Source: Cupriavidus pampae (lineage in GTDB: Bacteria > Pseudomonadota > Gammaproteobacteria > Burkholderiales > Burkholderiaceae). Taken from it: a stretch of DNA of 64,000 bases. Position numbers and translations under genes: made by a program. Shown here one piece after another: positions 56,448 to 64,000 of the stretch. The stretch covers positions 124,001 to 188,000 of the forward strand of contig NZ_CAJZAG010000008.1 of assembly GCF_914271485.1 (NCBI RefSeq), written 5' to 3'. Under the pieces are notes generated by a model. That model did not search any database and was not told the DNA's origin. It saw only the letters and a program-made list of their open reading frames with translations. Numbering within the stretch: the first letter of the stretch is position 1; each line of letters starts with the position of its first letter.

Positions 56448-57146
56448 TCAGTCCTTCGGCGCGCGCGCGCCGAAGATGGCGGTGCCGATGCGCACCATTG
56501 TGGCGCCTTCGGCGATGGCCGCGTCCATATCGCCGGACATGCCCATCGAGAGTGTGTCCACGTCGAGCCCGGCCTCGCGCAGCGTGGCCAGCAGCGCGCG
56601 CATGGCCGCGAACGGGCGGCGTTGTGCAACCGGGTCGTCGTCGGCCTCGGGGATCGCCATCAGCCCGCGCAGCCGTAGCCGCGGTAGCGCGGCGATGTCC
56701 CGCGCGAGCGCCAGCACCTCGCCGGGCGCCACGCCGCTCTTGCTGTCCTCACCGCTGATATTCACCTGCAGGCAGACCTGCAGCGGCGGCAGGCCGTCGG
56801 GGCGCTGGTCGGACAGCCGCTGCGCGATCTTGAGCCGGTCGATCGCATGCACCCAATCGAATTGCTCGGCCACCGGGCGCGTCTTGTTACTTTGCAAAGG
56901 CCCAATGAAATGCCACTGCAATTTTTTGCGTAACTCCCCCAGCGCGCCGATCTTGTCGATCCCCTCCTGCACGTAGTTCTCGCCAAAGGCGGTCTGGCCG
57001 GCCTCGAACGCGGCCCGCACGGCGATGGGGGAAACGGTCTTGGAAACGGCCAGCAGCATGACCGAAGAAGGGTCTCTGCCAGCCTGTTGTGTGGCCGCCG
57101 CGATGCGTTTTGTCACGGCTTGCAAGTTGGCGGCGATTACAGACAT
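56448..57146 (-). CDS. yggS: Pyridoxal phosphate homeostasis protein YggS
   Basis: A 232-residue TIM-barrel PLP-binding protein of the YggS/PROSC family. The PLP lysine is Lys36 in LLAVSKTV. FGENYVQEGIDKI and WHFIGPLQSNK are diagnostic, as is the ending SMGMSGDMDAAIAEGATMVRIGTAIFG. It maintains PLP levels and has no known enzymatic activity. It is divergent from pilT across 66 bases, as in many proteobacteria. Confidence 0.94.
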   Translation of the reverse strand: MSVIAANLQAVTKRIAAATQQAGRDPSSVMLLAVSKTVSPIAVRAAFEAGQTAFGENYVQEGIDKIGALGELRKKLQWHFIGPLQSNKTRPVAEQFDWVHAIDRLKIAQRLSDQRPDGLPPLQVCLQVNISGEDSKSGVAPGEVLALARDIAALPRLRLRGLMAIPEADDDPVAQRRPFAAMRALLATLREAGLDVDTLSMGMSGDMDAAIAEGATMVRIGTAIFGARAPKD

Positions 57147-57212
57147 AATCCGGCGAACATACCAAAGTAGTACACAACAACAAGTAGTAATTTTTGGGTG
57201 GGGTCATTATAG

Positions 57213-58256
57213 ATGGACATCGCGCAGCTATTGGCTTTCGCCGTCAAGAACAAGGCGTCCGATCTCCACCTCTCGGCAGACATGCCGCCGATGGTGCGTA
57301 TTCACGGCGATATGCGCCGTATCAACGTTGCGTCAATGGGGCACAAGGATGTCCACGCCATGGTGTACGACATCATGAGCGACTCGCAACGCAAGTCCTA
57401 TGAAGAACGGCTCGAGATCGACTTCTCGTTCGAGATCGGCGGTCTCTCGCGTTTCCGCGTCAACGCGTACAACACGCAGCGCGGCGCGGCGGCGGTCTTC
57501 CGTACCATTCCCTCGAAGGTGCTCACGCTCGACGACCTGCACACGCCCGCGGTGTTCGCGGACCTGTGCATGAAGCCGCGCGGCCTCGTGCTCGTGACCG
57601 GGCCGACCGGCTCGGGCAAATCGACCACGCTCGCGGCGATGGTCGATCACCGCAACGACAACGACATGGGCCACATCCTCACGGTTGAGGACCCGATCGA
57701 ATTCGTGCACACCTCGAAGAAGAGCCTGATCAACCAGCGCGAACTCGGTCCGCATACGCACTCGTTCGCCAACGCGTTGCGCTCCGCGCTGCGTGAAGAT
57801 CCGGACGTGGTGCTGGTCGGCGAATTGCGCGACCTTGAAACCATTCGCCTGGCGCTGACCGCGGCGGAAACGGGCCACCTGGTCTTTGCCACGCTGCACA
57901 CGAGTTCGGCCGCCAAGACCATCGACCGGGTCGTGGATGTGTTTCCGCCCGAAGAGAAGGACATGGTTCGCACGATGTTGTCGGAATCGCTCGAGGCCGT
58001 GATCTCGCAGACGCTGCTGAAGACACGCGACGGCAATGGCCGTACTGCCGCGCACGAGATCATGATCGCGACGCCCGCGATTCGCCACCTGATTCGCGAG
58101 AACAAGATCGCGCAGATGTATTCGATGATGCAGACCAGCAGCGGCATGGGCATGCAGACGCTCGACCAGTGCCTGTCGGACCTGATCAAGCGCGGCATGA
58201 TCAACTACAACGACGCGCGGGCGATTGCCAAGAATCCCGACGCCTTCATGGGCTGA
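57213..58256 (+). CDS. pilT: Type IV pilus retraction ATPase PilT
   Basis: A 347-residue hexameric secretion ATPase that powers pilus retraction for twitching motility and DNA uptake. Walker A is GPTGSGKSTTLAAM, the Asp box is LTVEDPIEFVH, and the Walker B region is VVLVGELRDLETIRLALT. It begins with DIAQLLAFAVKNKASDLHLS, the usual PilT N-terminus. It is followed by pilU, so they probably share a transcript. Confidence 0.96.
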   Translation: MDIAQLLAFAVKNKASDLHLSADMPPMVRIHGDMRRINVASMGHKDVHAMVYDIMSDSQRKSYEERLEIDFSFEIGGLSRFRVNAYNTQRGAAAVFRTIPSKVLTLDDLHTPAVFADLCMKPRGLVLVTGPTGSGKSTTLAAMVDHRNDNDMGHILTVEDPIEFVHTSKKSLINQRELGPHTHSFANALRSALREDPDVVLVGELRDLETIRLALTAAETGHLVFATLHTSSAAKTIDRVVDVFPPEEKDMVRTMLSESLEAVISQTLLKTRDGNGRTAAHEIMIATPAIRHLIRENKIAQMYSMMQTSSGMGMQTLDQCLSDLIKRGMINYNDARAIAKNPDAFMG

Positions 58257-58269
58257 GGAGCGCAACGTC

Positions 58270-59409
58270 ATGCTCGATCGCGATTCCGCTTCGAAATACA
58301 TCAACGACCTGCTGGAACTGATGGTCAACAACCGCGGGTCGGACTTGTTCATCACGTCCGACTTTCCGCCCGCCATCAAGGTCGATGGCAAGATCACCCC
58401 GGTGTCCCAGCAGCCGCTGAACCCGACCCAGGCACTGGGGCTCGTGCGTTCGATCATGAACGAACGGCAGGTGCAGGATTTCGACACGTCGAGCGAGTGC
58501 AACTTTGCTATCACCGCGCCCAATGCGGGCCGGTTCCGCGTGTCGGCATTCGTGCAGCAGGGCAAGGCCGGCATGGTGGTGCGGACCATCAATACGCGCA
58601 TTCCGTCGGTGGAAGATCTGGACCTGCCCGCGTCGCTGCACGAGATCGTGATGTCCAAGCGCGGACTCGTGATCGTGACCGGCGCCACGGGCTCGGGCAA
58701 GTCGACGTCGCTCGCGGCCATGCTCGACCACCGCAACGCGCATTCGTACGGCCATATCATCACGATCGAAGATCCGATCGAGTACGTGCACGCGCACCAG
58801 AACTGCATCGTCACGCAGCGCGAGGTCGGCATCGATACCGAGTCGTGGCACGTGGCGCTGAAGAACACGCTGCGCCAGGCGCCCGACGTCATCCTGATCG
58901 GCGAAATCCGCGATCGCGAGACGATGGAGTACGCGATGCAGTACGCCGAGACGGGCCACCTGTGCCTGGCCACGCTGCACGCGAACAACGCCAACCAGGC
59001 GATTGACCGCATCGTCAACTTCTTCCCCGAGGAGAAGCGTCAGCAGCTGCTGATCGACCTGTCGCTGAACCTCAAGGCGATGATCTCGCAGCGCCTGCTG
59101 CCGCGCGCGGGTCAGAAGGGCCGCGTGCCCGCGGTCGAGATCATGATCGGCACGCCGATGGTGGCGGACCTGATCTTCAAGGGCGACATCCACGAGCTCA
59201 AGGAAGTCATCAAGAAATCGCGCGAGCAGGGCATGATCTCGTTCGATCAGGCACTGTTCGAACTCTACGAGGCGGAAAAGATCGCCTACGAGGACGCGCT
59301 CAAGAACGCGGATTCGCTCAACGATCTGCGGCTCATGATCAAGCTTCACAGCAAGCGGCATCGCGATACCGATATCGCCGCGGGCACCGAGCACCTGAAC
59401 GTGATCTGA
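58270..59409 (+). CDS. pilU: Type IV pilus accessory ATPase PilU
   Basis: A 379-residue PilT paralogue that assists retraction. Walker A is GATGSGKSTSLAAM, and the Asp box ITIEDPIEYVH and Walker B-like VILIGEIRDRETMEYAM follow. The ATG at 58270 fits the conserved start (MLDRDSASKYINDLLELMV), 14 bases after pilT. The C-terminus contains GTEHLNVI. PilU typically depends on PilT for activity. Confidence 0.95.
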   Translation: MLDRDSASKYINDLLELMVNNRGSDLFITSDFPPAIKVDGKITPVSQQPLNPTQALGLVRSIMNERQVQDFDTSSECNFAITAPNAGRFRVSAFVQQGKAGMVVRTINTRIPSVEDLDLPASLHEIVMSKRGLVIVTGATGSGKSTSLAAMLDHRNAHSYGHIITIEDPIEYVHAHQNCIVTQREVGIDTESWHVALKNTLRQAPDVILIGEIRDRETMEYAMQYAETGHLCLATLHANNANQAIDRIVNFFPEEKRQQLLIDLSLNLKAMISQRLLPRAGQKGRVPAVEIMIGTPMVADLIFKGDIHELKEVIKKSREQGMISFDQALFELYEAEKIAYEDALKNADSLNDLRLMIKLHSKRHRDTDIAAGTEHLNVI

Positions 59410-59473
59410 CGCGGCAGTATTCCGTGCCGGTGTGATGCGTTATGCTGGCGGCTCCTTATCAAGGAGTCCGCTC

Positions 59474-59980
59474 ATGAGCAACGATATTCGTAACGTCTAT
59501 CAATTCGAAGCGAATGCCCTGACGGGCGCGCCGGTATCGCTGTCCGATTACCGTGGCAAGGTACTGCTGATCGTCAATACCGCCAGCGAGTGCGGATTCA
59601 CGCCGCAATACACGGGCCTGCAGACGCTGCATGACGTCTACGGCGAGCGTGGCTTCGAGGTGCTGGGCTTCCCGTGCAACCAGTTCGGCAAGCAGGAGCC
59701 CGGCGACGCCGCGCAGATCGGCGCATTCTGCGAATCGCGCTTCCAGGTCACGTTCCCGCTGTTCGCGAAGATCGACGTCAACGGTGCCGACGCGCATCCG
59801 CTCTACCGCTGGCTGACTGCCGAGAAACCGGGGGTGCTCGGCACGCAGGCCATCAAGTGGAACTTCACCAAGTTCCTGCTGCGCCGCGATGGCACCGTCT
59901 TCAAGCGCTACGCCCCGACCACCAAGCCGGACGAGATCCGCGCCGACATCGAGACCTTGCTGGCCGATCCCGGCGCCTGA
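59474..59980 (+). CDS. Glutathione/thioredoxin peroxidase, BtuE-like
   Basis: A 168-residue peroxidase of the GPx fold. The peroxidatic cysteine lies in VNTASECGFTPQY; the conserved Gln/Trp/Asn partners appear in FPCNQFGKQEPG and KWNFTKFLLRRDG. It is a cysteine, not selenocysteine, enzyme and may use thioredoxin rather than glutathione. The ATG at 59474 follows AAGGAG. It ends 12 bases from the convergent glcF. Confidence 0.9.
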   Translation: MSNDIRNVYQFEANALTGAPVSLSDYRGKVLLIVNTASECGFTPQYTGLQTLHDVYGERGFEVLGFPCNQFGKQEPGDAAQIGAFCESRFQVTFPLFAKIDVNGADAHPLYRWLTAEKPGVLGTQAIKWNFTKFLLRRDGTVFKRYAPTTKPDEIRADIETLLADPGA

Positions 59981-59992
59981 ACGCGTGAAGCG

Positions 59993-61246
59993 TTACCCCA
60001 GCATCCGATCCACCAGCTCCACCCAGTGCATCACCGGCGTATCGGTGCCGCTTTGCAGGTGCGTGATGCAGCCGATGTTGGCGGAAACAATGGTCTCGGG
60101 CGAGGTCGCCTGCAATTTGTTCAGCTTGTCGTCGCGCAGGCGATAGGACAGCTCGGGTTGCAGCACCGAATAAGTACCGGCCGAGCCGCAACACAGATGG
60201 CTGTCGGCACACAGCTTGACTTCGATGCCGAGCCCCGTCAGCAGGCCCTCCACCTTGCCGCGAATCTGCTGGCCATGCTGCAGCGTGCACGGCGGGTGCC
60301 ATGCGATACGGCGATTGCTGCGCGGCACCGCGCCAGCCAGCCGGTGCAATTCGTCGGAAAACGCGGGCAGGATCTCGGAGATGTCGCGTGTGAGTTCGGA
60401 CACGCGCGCCGCGCGCTCGGCATAGGCGGGATCGTCGCGCAGCAGATGGCCATAGTCCTTGACCATGGCACCACACCCCGAGGCATTCATCACGATCGCT
60501 TCGGCACCGGCCTGAATGTACGGCCACCATGCGTCGATATTGGCGCGCATGTTGTCGAGCCCGCCCGCGTGATCGCCGGTATGGAAGCGGATGGCTCCGC
60601 AGCAACCGGCTTCACGCGCCACCAGCGTCTGCACGCCAAGGCGGTCCAGCACGCGCGCCGTCGCGGGATTGATATTGGGTGACATCGTGGGCTGCACGCA
60701 GCCCTCCAGCAGCAGCATCTTGCGCGCATGCGTGGTGGACGGCCACTTGCCGGGCGCGGCCATCTTCGCCGCCGACGGTACCTTGTTGCGCAGCGTCTGC
60801 GGCAGCAGCGGTCGCACGAGTTGGCCCATGCGCAGGGCGGGTCCGAACAACGCGGGACGCGTCAGGCTTTCGCGCAGCGCCCACCGCTTGAACCGTTCCT
60901 GCGCGGGACGCTCGATGCCGGCGTCGGCCAGCACGTCATCGACGACCTTGCGGCCGATATCGACCAGACGGCCGTAGCGCACGCCCGACGGACACGTGGA
61001 TTCGCAATTGCGGCAGGTCAGGCAGCGATCGAGGTGCAGCCGCGTGGATTCGGTCACGGGGTGACCTTCCAGCATCTGCTTCATCAGATAGATACGGCCG
61101 CGCGGTCCGTCGAGTTCATCGCCGAGCAACTGGTAGGTCGGGCAGGTGGCCGTGCAGAAACCGCAGTGCACGCATTTGCCGACGATCGATTTGGCTTCCT
61201 CGCCCTCGGGCGTATTGCGCAGGAATTCGGCCAGGGTGGTTTGCAT
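59993..61246 (-). CDS. glcF: Glycolate oxidase iron-sulfur subunit GlcF
   Basis: A 417-residue subunit of membrane-associated glycolate dehydrogenase. Two [4Fe-4S] motifs are present: CVHCGFCTATCP (residues 22-33) and CLTCRNCESTCP. Two CCG motifs (AGCCGAIRFH and LCCGSAGTYS) complete the domain. It passes electrons from GlcD to the quinone pool. It is the last gene of glcD-glcE-glcF. Confidence 0.95.
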   Translation of the reverse strand: MQTTLAEFLRNTPEGEEAKSIVGKCVHCGFCTATCPTYQLLGDELDGPRGRIYLMKQMLEGHPVTESTRLHLDRCLTCRNCESTCPSGVRYGRLVDIGRKVVDDVLADAGIERPAQERFKRWALRESLTRPALFGPALRMGQLVRPLLPQTLRNKVPSAAKMAAPGKWPSTTHARKMLLLEGCVQPTMSPNINPATARVLDRLGVQTLVAREAGCCGAIRFHTGDHAGGLDNMRANIDAWWPYIQAGAEAIVMNASGCGAMVKDYGHLLRDDPAYAERAARVSELTRDISEILPAFSDELHRLAGAVPRSNRRIAWHPPCTLQHGQQIRGKVEGLLTGLGIEVKLCADSHLCCGSAGTYSVLQPELSYRLRDDKLNKLQATSPETIVSANIGCITHLQSGTDTPVMHWVELVDRMLG

Positions 61247-61269
61247 GGTGGGGACCTTGGCGTAGCGGT

Positions 61270-62364
61270 TCAGAGACCGGGATACATGCGTTGCGGATTG
61301 AAGATGCCGGCCGGGTCGAACGTGGCCTTGAGCCGTTGATGAATGGCCATCAGTGGTGAGGCAAGCGGCGTGAACACGCCTACGTTCTTGTCGCCGTTAC
61401 GGAATAGCGTGGCATGGCCGCCCACCGCCTGCGCGGCCGCGCGGACGGTCTGGGCCGCGTTGTCGTCATCCCCCGCAGGCGCGAGCCACCAGCGTTGCCC
61501 GCCGCCCCATTCAACGAGCTGGGCGCCCGGCAGCGGCAGCACCGGCGCCGTGGTCGGCGTGGCGATGCGCCACAGCGCGGTACCGTCCTGCACCGGCGCA
61601 AAAAACGGGTGCGATTGCTCGCGCAGGCTGTGCCACAGCGCCACCGCTTCCGCTTCGTGCACGCGTTCGCCGCCCAGTTTCTCGCAGGCGGAGCGGATTG
61701 CGGCGGTGGCGCCTGACAGTCGCACGGACAGCACGCCGTCATGCCAGACCGAAGCCGCCACCGGCAGCGGCTGGCCGCCCCATGTATTCAGGCGTTCGAG
61801 CGCCTCCTGCTGCGACACCTCGAAACGCAGCGTGGCATCGCCGAACGGCACCGGCATGACCTTGAGCGACACTTCGAGAATGATGCCGAGCGTGCCCAGC
61901 GACCCCGCGAGCAGGCGCGAGACGTCGTAGCCGGCCACGTTCTTCATGACCTGACCACCGAAGTTCATCACCTCGCCGTGGCCATCCATCAATTGTGCGC
62001 CCAGCACGAAGTCGCGCAGCGCGCCCGCCGATTGCCGGCGCGGACCCGAAAGGCCCGCCGCCACCGCGCCACCAAATGTCGCGCGGCCCGGCGCGCAGAA
62101 GTGGGGCGGCTCGAACGCGAGCATCTGGCGGCAGTCCGCGAGCGCCGCTTCGATTTCGGTCAGCGGCGTGCCGCAACGCGCGGTAATCACGAGTTCGGCT
62201 GGATCGTAGTCAACGATGCCTGTGTAGGCCGTGGTGTCGAGCACGTTGCCCACGAGGGCCTGGCCGTAGAAATCCTTGCTGCCGCCGCCTCGCAGGCGCA
62301 GCGGCGTGCGCGCATCGGCGGCGGCGCGGATGGCGCCGCGAAAGTCGTCGAGAATCGCTTGCAT
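61270..62364 (-). CDS. glcE: Glycolate oxidase subunit GlcE
   Basis: A 364-residue FAD-binding (PCMH-type) subunit of glycolate oxidase. LRLRGGGSKDFYG and FGGAVAAGLSGPRRQ match the FAD-binding segments, with KNVAGYDVSRLLAGSLGTLG typical of GlcE. The ATG at 62364 is preferred over open upstream sequence rich in Thr. It lies between glcD and glcF. Confidence 0.93.
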   Translation of the reverse strand: MQAILDDFRGAIRAAADARTPLRLRGGGSKDFYGQALVGNVLDTTAYTGIVDYDPAELVITARCGTPLTEIEAALADCRQMLAFEPPHFCAPGRATFGGAVAAGLSGPRRQSAGALRDFVLGAQLMDGHGEVMNFGGQVMKNVAGYDVSRLLAGSLGTLGIILEVSLKVMPVPFGDATLRFEVSQQEALERLNTWGGQPLPVAASVWHDGVLSVRLSGATAAIRSACEKLGGERVHEAEAVALWHSLREQSHPFFAPVQDGTALWRIATPTTAPVLPLPGAQLVEWGGGQRWWLAPAGDDDNAAQTVRAAAQAVGGHATLFRNGDKNVGVFTPLASPLMAIHQRLKATFDPAGIFNPQRMYPGL

Positions 62365-62422
62365 GTCGGTGGGGGTGTCTCTGGTCGTTGTTATGGTCGT
62401 TGCTGTGGATGTCGGCAGCGAC

Positions 62423-63937
62423 TCAGAATCGCGGCAGGTCCGGGTGCGGCAGCAGGCCACGCCGTACGTGCATCTTTCCGTACTCGGCGCAACGCGCCAG
62501 CGTGGGAATCGCCTTGTCGGGATTGAGCAGGCGCGCCGGATCGAAGGCCGCCTTCACGCCGAAAAACGCCTCGCGCTCCGACGGCGAGAACTGCACGCAC
62601 ATCGAGTTGAGCTTTTCCACACCCACGCCGTGCTCGCCGGTGACCGTGCCGCCAAGCTCGACGCACGACTCGAGGATGTCCGCGCCGAACAGTTCCGCGC
62701 GGTGCCACTCGTCCTGGTCCTCGCCGTTGAACAGGATCAGCGGATGCATATTGCCGTCGCCGGCGTGGAACACGTTGATGCAGCGCAGCCCGTACTTGAG
62801 CTCCATCTGCTCGATGCGCTTGAGCAGCGTGCCGATATGCTTGCGCGGAATCGTGCCGTCCATGCAGTAGTAGTCGGGCGAGATGCGGCCCGCGGCCGGA
62901 AACGCATTCTTGCGGCCGCTCCAGAAACGCAGTCGTTCGGCTTCGCTTTGCGACACCGTAATGCGCGTCGCGCCGGAGGCACGCAGCACCTCGCTCATGC
63001 GTTCGATTTCTTCAGCCACTTCCTCGGGCGTGCCATCGGACTCGCACAGCAGGATCGCGGCGGCCTCGACGTCGTAGCCCGCGTGCACGAATTCCTCCAC
63101 AGCCGCAGTGGCCGGGCGATCCATCATCTCGAGGCCGGCCGGGATGATGCCGGCGGCAATCACGTCGGCGACGGCATTGCCGCCTTTCTCGACGTCATCG
63201 AAGCTCGCCATGATCACCTGCGCGAGTTGTGGCTTGGGGATCAGCCGTACCGTGACTTCGGTCACCACCGCGAGCATGCCTTCGGAGCCGATCACCGCGG
63301 CCAGCAGGTCCAGCCCCGGCGCATCGGGCGCTTCGGAGCCGAACACCACGACGTCGCCTTCCATCGTCACGCCGCGCACGCGCAGCACGTTGTGCACCGT
63401 CAGGCCGTACTTGAGGCAATGGACGCCGCCCGAGTTCTCGCTGACATTGCCACCGATCGAACAGGCGATCTGCGACGACGGGTCGGGTGCGTAATAGAGG
63501 TTGTACGGTGCGGCGGCTTCGGAGATCGCGAGGTTGCGCACGCCGGGCTGGACCACGGCCGTGCGCGAGCGCGGATCGAGTTCGACGATGCGCTTGAACT
63601 TGGCGAGCGACAGCACGAGGCCCCCCGCGATCGGCATCGCGCCGCCGGACAGGCTCGTGCCCGAGCCGCGCGGTACCACGGGCACGCCGAGCGTATGGCA
63701 CAGGCGCAGCACTTCGCAGACCTGGTCCTCGGTATCGGGCAGCACCACGGCATCGGGAACCTGGCGATAGGCCGCGAGCCCGTCGCATTCGTACGGGACG
63801 GTGTCTTCGGACTTCCACAGGATCGCGGCGTCGGGCAGGATGCGCGCGAGGCCGGCGAGCAACGCCGCGCGGCGTTGTTCCGCGGAGGCATCGGGCGCGG
63901 CCGGGGCGAGAGATTGAGCGTCTTGCGGGGCATTCAT
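62423..63937 (-). CDS. glcD: Glycolate oxidase subunit GlcD
   Basis: A 504-residue flavoprotein that oxidises glycolate to glyoxylate. The FAD-binding motif is VPRGSGTSLSGGAMP, followed by GGNVSENSGGVHCLKYG. The C-terminal GEHGVGVEKL is typical of GlcD. It is the first gene of the operon; its promoter and any regulator (GlcC or similar) would lie beyond the window edge. The ATG at 63937 is chosen over an in-frame upstream start at 63970. Confidence 0.95.
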   Translation of the reverse strand: MNAPQDAQSLAPAAPDASAEQRRAALLAGLARILPDAAILWKSEDTVPYECDGLAAYRQVPDAVVLPDTEDQVCEVLRLCHTLGVPVVPRGSGTSLSGGAMPIAGGLVLSLAKFKRIVELDPRSRTAVVQPGVRNLAISEAAAPYNLYYAPDPSSQIACSIGGNVSENSGGVHCLKYGLTVHNVLRVRGVTMEGDVVVFGSEAPDAPGLDLLAAVIGSEGMLAVVTEVTVRLIPKPQLAQVIMASFDDVEKGGNAVADVIAAGIIPAGLEMMDRPATAAVEEFVHAGYDVEAAAILLCESDGTPEEVAEEIERMSEVLRASGATRITVSQSEAERLRFWSGRKNAFPAAGRISPDYYCMDGTIPRKHIGTLLKRIEQMELKYGLRCINVFHAGDGNMHPLILFNGEDQDEWHRAELFGADILESCVELGGTVTGEHGVGVEKLNSMCVQFSPSEREAFFGVKAAFDPARLLNPDKAIPTLARCAEYGKMHVRRGLLPHPDLPRF

Positions 63938-64000
63938 GGCAACTCCTGTGGCGACCTTCTGGCGCGCCAAGACGGGCCGGCCGAGTGCGCTGACTATAGC

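Overview
This 64-kb window is a chromosomal segment of a GC-rich betaproteobacterium, most probably Cupriavidus or a close Ralstonia relative (Burkholderiaceae). The evidence is the gene order and protein sequences: maeB, tkt-gapA-phcA, fur/bamE-dapB, leuS-lptE-holA, a split pntAA/pntAB/pntB, phcBSRQ, yajC-secD-secF, tgt-queA, recG-oxyR, proC-yggS, pilT-pilU and glcDEF. A Bug-type solute receptor next to a CaiB-type CoA-transferase also fits this family. Genes are densely packed on both strands. I saw no tRNA, rRNA, insertion sequence, phage gene or CRISPR array, so this looks like core chromosome with a few accessory patches.

Layout. 0.1-3.7 kb: malic enzyme, then a secreted barnase-type RNase overlapping its barstar inhibitor. 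3.7-5.5 kb (minus): YidB-like protein, rsmE, glyoxalase-like protein. 5.8-8.8 kb: tkt and gapA. 8.9-11.3 kb: flavin reductase, the LysR regulator phcA, and fur. 11.6-21.3 kb (plus): bamE, dapB, leuS, lptE, holA, proA, hemJ, a DsbA-fold isomerase and an RlmL-N-like methyltransferase. 21.4-26.1 kb (minus): an orphan response regulator resembling Legionella LqsR, then the transhydrogenase genes with panD between them. 26.4-32.6 kb: TorF-like porin, DapA-like aldolase, NUDIX-mnmA, a GST and purB. 32.6-36.9 kb (minus): an acyl-CoA catabolic island with a CoA-transferase, SMP-30 lactonase, Bug receptor and enoyl-CoA hydratase. 37.2-39.1 kb: cytochrome b561 and two YceI proteins. 39.5-44.4 kb: phcBSRQ. 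44.5-50.3 kb (minus): secF, secD, yajC, tgt, queA. 50.4-55.5 kb: recG, oxyR, a 64-residue membrane protein, dps, ubiA. 55.6-64 kb: proC, yggS, pilT, pilU, a glutathione peroxidase and glcF/glcE/glcD.

The main story is cell-density signalling. The window carries the output regulator (phcA, about 9.8 kb) and the signal synthase, sensor and response-regulator operon (phcBSRQ, about 39.5-44.4 kb) of the Phc quorum-sensing system. Between them lies an orphan response regulator whose phospho-acceptor Asp is displaced to about residue 111, as in LqsR. A second theme is oxidative stress: oxyR is followed by a sequence matching the OxyR motif, placed against a weak -35 box in front of a small membrane protein and dps. 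Other points of interest are the barnase/barstar pair with a palindrome in its promoter spacer, a 16-bp perfect inverted repeat between gst and purB, a CoA-transferase whose hallmark N-terminal motif starts only near residue 221, and a phcB leader with two tiny overlapping ORFs. All functional calls come from reading the sequence; no database search was run.
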